This document shows positions 5,340 to 5,641 of a stretch of 5,641 nucleotides of DNA, piece by piece. The stretch is from the NCBI GenBank assembly GCA_016873905.1, contig VGVU01000086.1, positions 1 to 5,641 on the forward strand. The letters are read 5' to 3'. The notes beneath the pieces are model-generated. The model did no database searches and was not told where the DNA came from. It worked only from the letters and a program-made list of their open reading frames with translations. A program made the position numbers and the translations under genes. The DNA comes from Betaproteobacteria bacterium (GTDB lineage Bacteria; Pseudomonadota; Gammaproteobacteria; Burkholderiales; Thiobacillaceae). How positions within the stretch are numbered: position 1 is the first letter of the stretch; every line of letters starts with the position of its first letter.

Positions 5340-5641
5340 CTACAGGCGCTCGCGCTGGCCGCTGACCTTTTCCAGGGTGGTCTTGAATTCGGCAAGGCGG
5401 GCGCGTTCCTGGTCAACAACGACTGCGGGGGCACGATCGACGAAGCTGGCGTTGCCGAGTTTGTTTGCGCATTTCTGGATCTCGCTGGTCAGGCGGGCGA
5501 TTTCTTTATCCAGGCGGGTGATCTCGGCCTCGCGGTCGATTTCGATCTTGAGCATCAGGCGATAGGGGCCAACGACCTCAACTGGCGCGTCGGCTTCGGT
5601 GGGCAGTTGTGCGACGGCGACGACGCTTTCCAGTCGCGCCA
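5340..5641 (-). CDS. valS: Valyl-tRNA synthetase, C-terminal 99 residues
   Basis: On the minus strand an open frame enters at the window's right edge and stops at a TAG (5342-5340). The last 99 residues begin ARLESVVAVAQLP and continue through VEVVGPYRLMLKIEIDREAE, the end of the anticodon-binding region. They then form a long charged helix pair of about 65 residues: RLDKEIARL, the turn KLGNASFVDRAPAVVV, and ERARLAEFKTTLEKV. This coiled coil (LDKEI...KL.N..FV..AP..VV..E..RL) is characteristic of bacterial ValRS, where it contacts tRNA-Val. The cytoplasmic enzyme charges tRNA-Val and edits mischarged threonine. The gene continues beyond the window; a Met codon at 5555 is internal. It is convergent with lpxC, with 9 bp between the stop codons. 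Confidence 0.93.
   Translation of the reverse strand, partial: ARLESVVAVAQLPTEADAPVEVVGPYRLMLKIEIDREAEITRLDKEIARLTSEIQKCANKLGNASFVDRAPAVVVDQERARLAEFKTTLEKVSGQRERL

Noticed and set aside
5311..5347. Direct repeat TACAGGC (5311-5317 and 5341-5347) near the lpxC/valS junction
   Set aside because: Seven bases repeated 30 bp apart in GC-rich sequence is within chance, with no sign of an attachment site or insertion.
1..5641. Search for a novel defence, mobile or biosynthetic system
   Set aside because: All long coding space is taken by conserved cell wall, division, lipid A and tRNA-charging genes in a familiar order. I see no insertion sequences, arrays or unknown proteins.

Overview
This window is the 3' end of a division and cell wall (dcw) cluster from a Gram-negative bacterium. 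It is followed by the lipid A gene lpxC and, on the opposite strand, the end of valS. The plus-strand order is murB (last 27 codons) - ddlB - ftsQ - ftsA - ftsZ - lpxC; valS runs convergently on the minus strand. All six plus-strand genes and the valS tail look intact, with family-typical lengths and key residues. The DNA is GC-rich. The order murB-ddl-ftsQ-ftsA-ftsZ-lpxC, an FtsQ beginning Met-Trp, and a lipid A pathway point to a proteobacterium. Betaproteobacteria is my best guess, inferred from recalled family patterns rather than a tree.

Region 1 (1-2990) is a tightly coupled block. The murB stop overlaps the ddlB start (ATGA, 81-84), ddlB overlaps ftsQ by 11 nt (1009-1019), and the ftsQ stop overlaps the ftsA start (ATGA, 1749-1752). 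The products make the D-Ala-D-Ala end of the peptidoglycan stem peptide (DdlB), complete its sugar precursor (MurB), and build the divisome (FtsQ as periplasmic scaffold, FtsA as membrane anchor for FtsZ).

Region 2 (2991-3097) breaks the coupling. It is a 107-nt spacer with two adjacent perfect hairpins, each closed by a GNRA tetraloop (GCGA and GCAA). A third short GC stem followed by four T's comes next, then the strongest Shine-Dalgarno in the window, serving ftsZ.

Region 3 (3098-4424) holds ftsZ, with a complete GTPase domain and the C-terminal FtsA/ZipA-binding peptide. A 127-nt spacer follows, containing a small hairpin on the ftsZ stop codon and a strong 12-bp stem. It ends in a three-codon reading frame, Met-Pro-Pro-stop, whose TGA overlaps the lpxC ATG and which has better Shine-Dalgarno spacing than lpxC itself.

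Region 4 (4425-5641) holds lpxC with all zinc and catalytic residues. After only 9 bp comes the convergent C-terminal coiled-coil end of valyl-tRNA synthetase.

I see no mobile element, CRISPR, tRNA, rRNA or unknown protein system. The protein content is ordinary. The unexplained structure lies in the two spacers flanking ftsZ and at the lpxC start.
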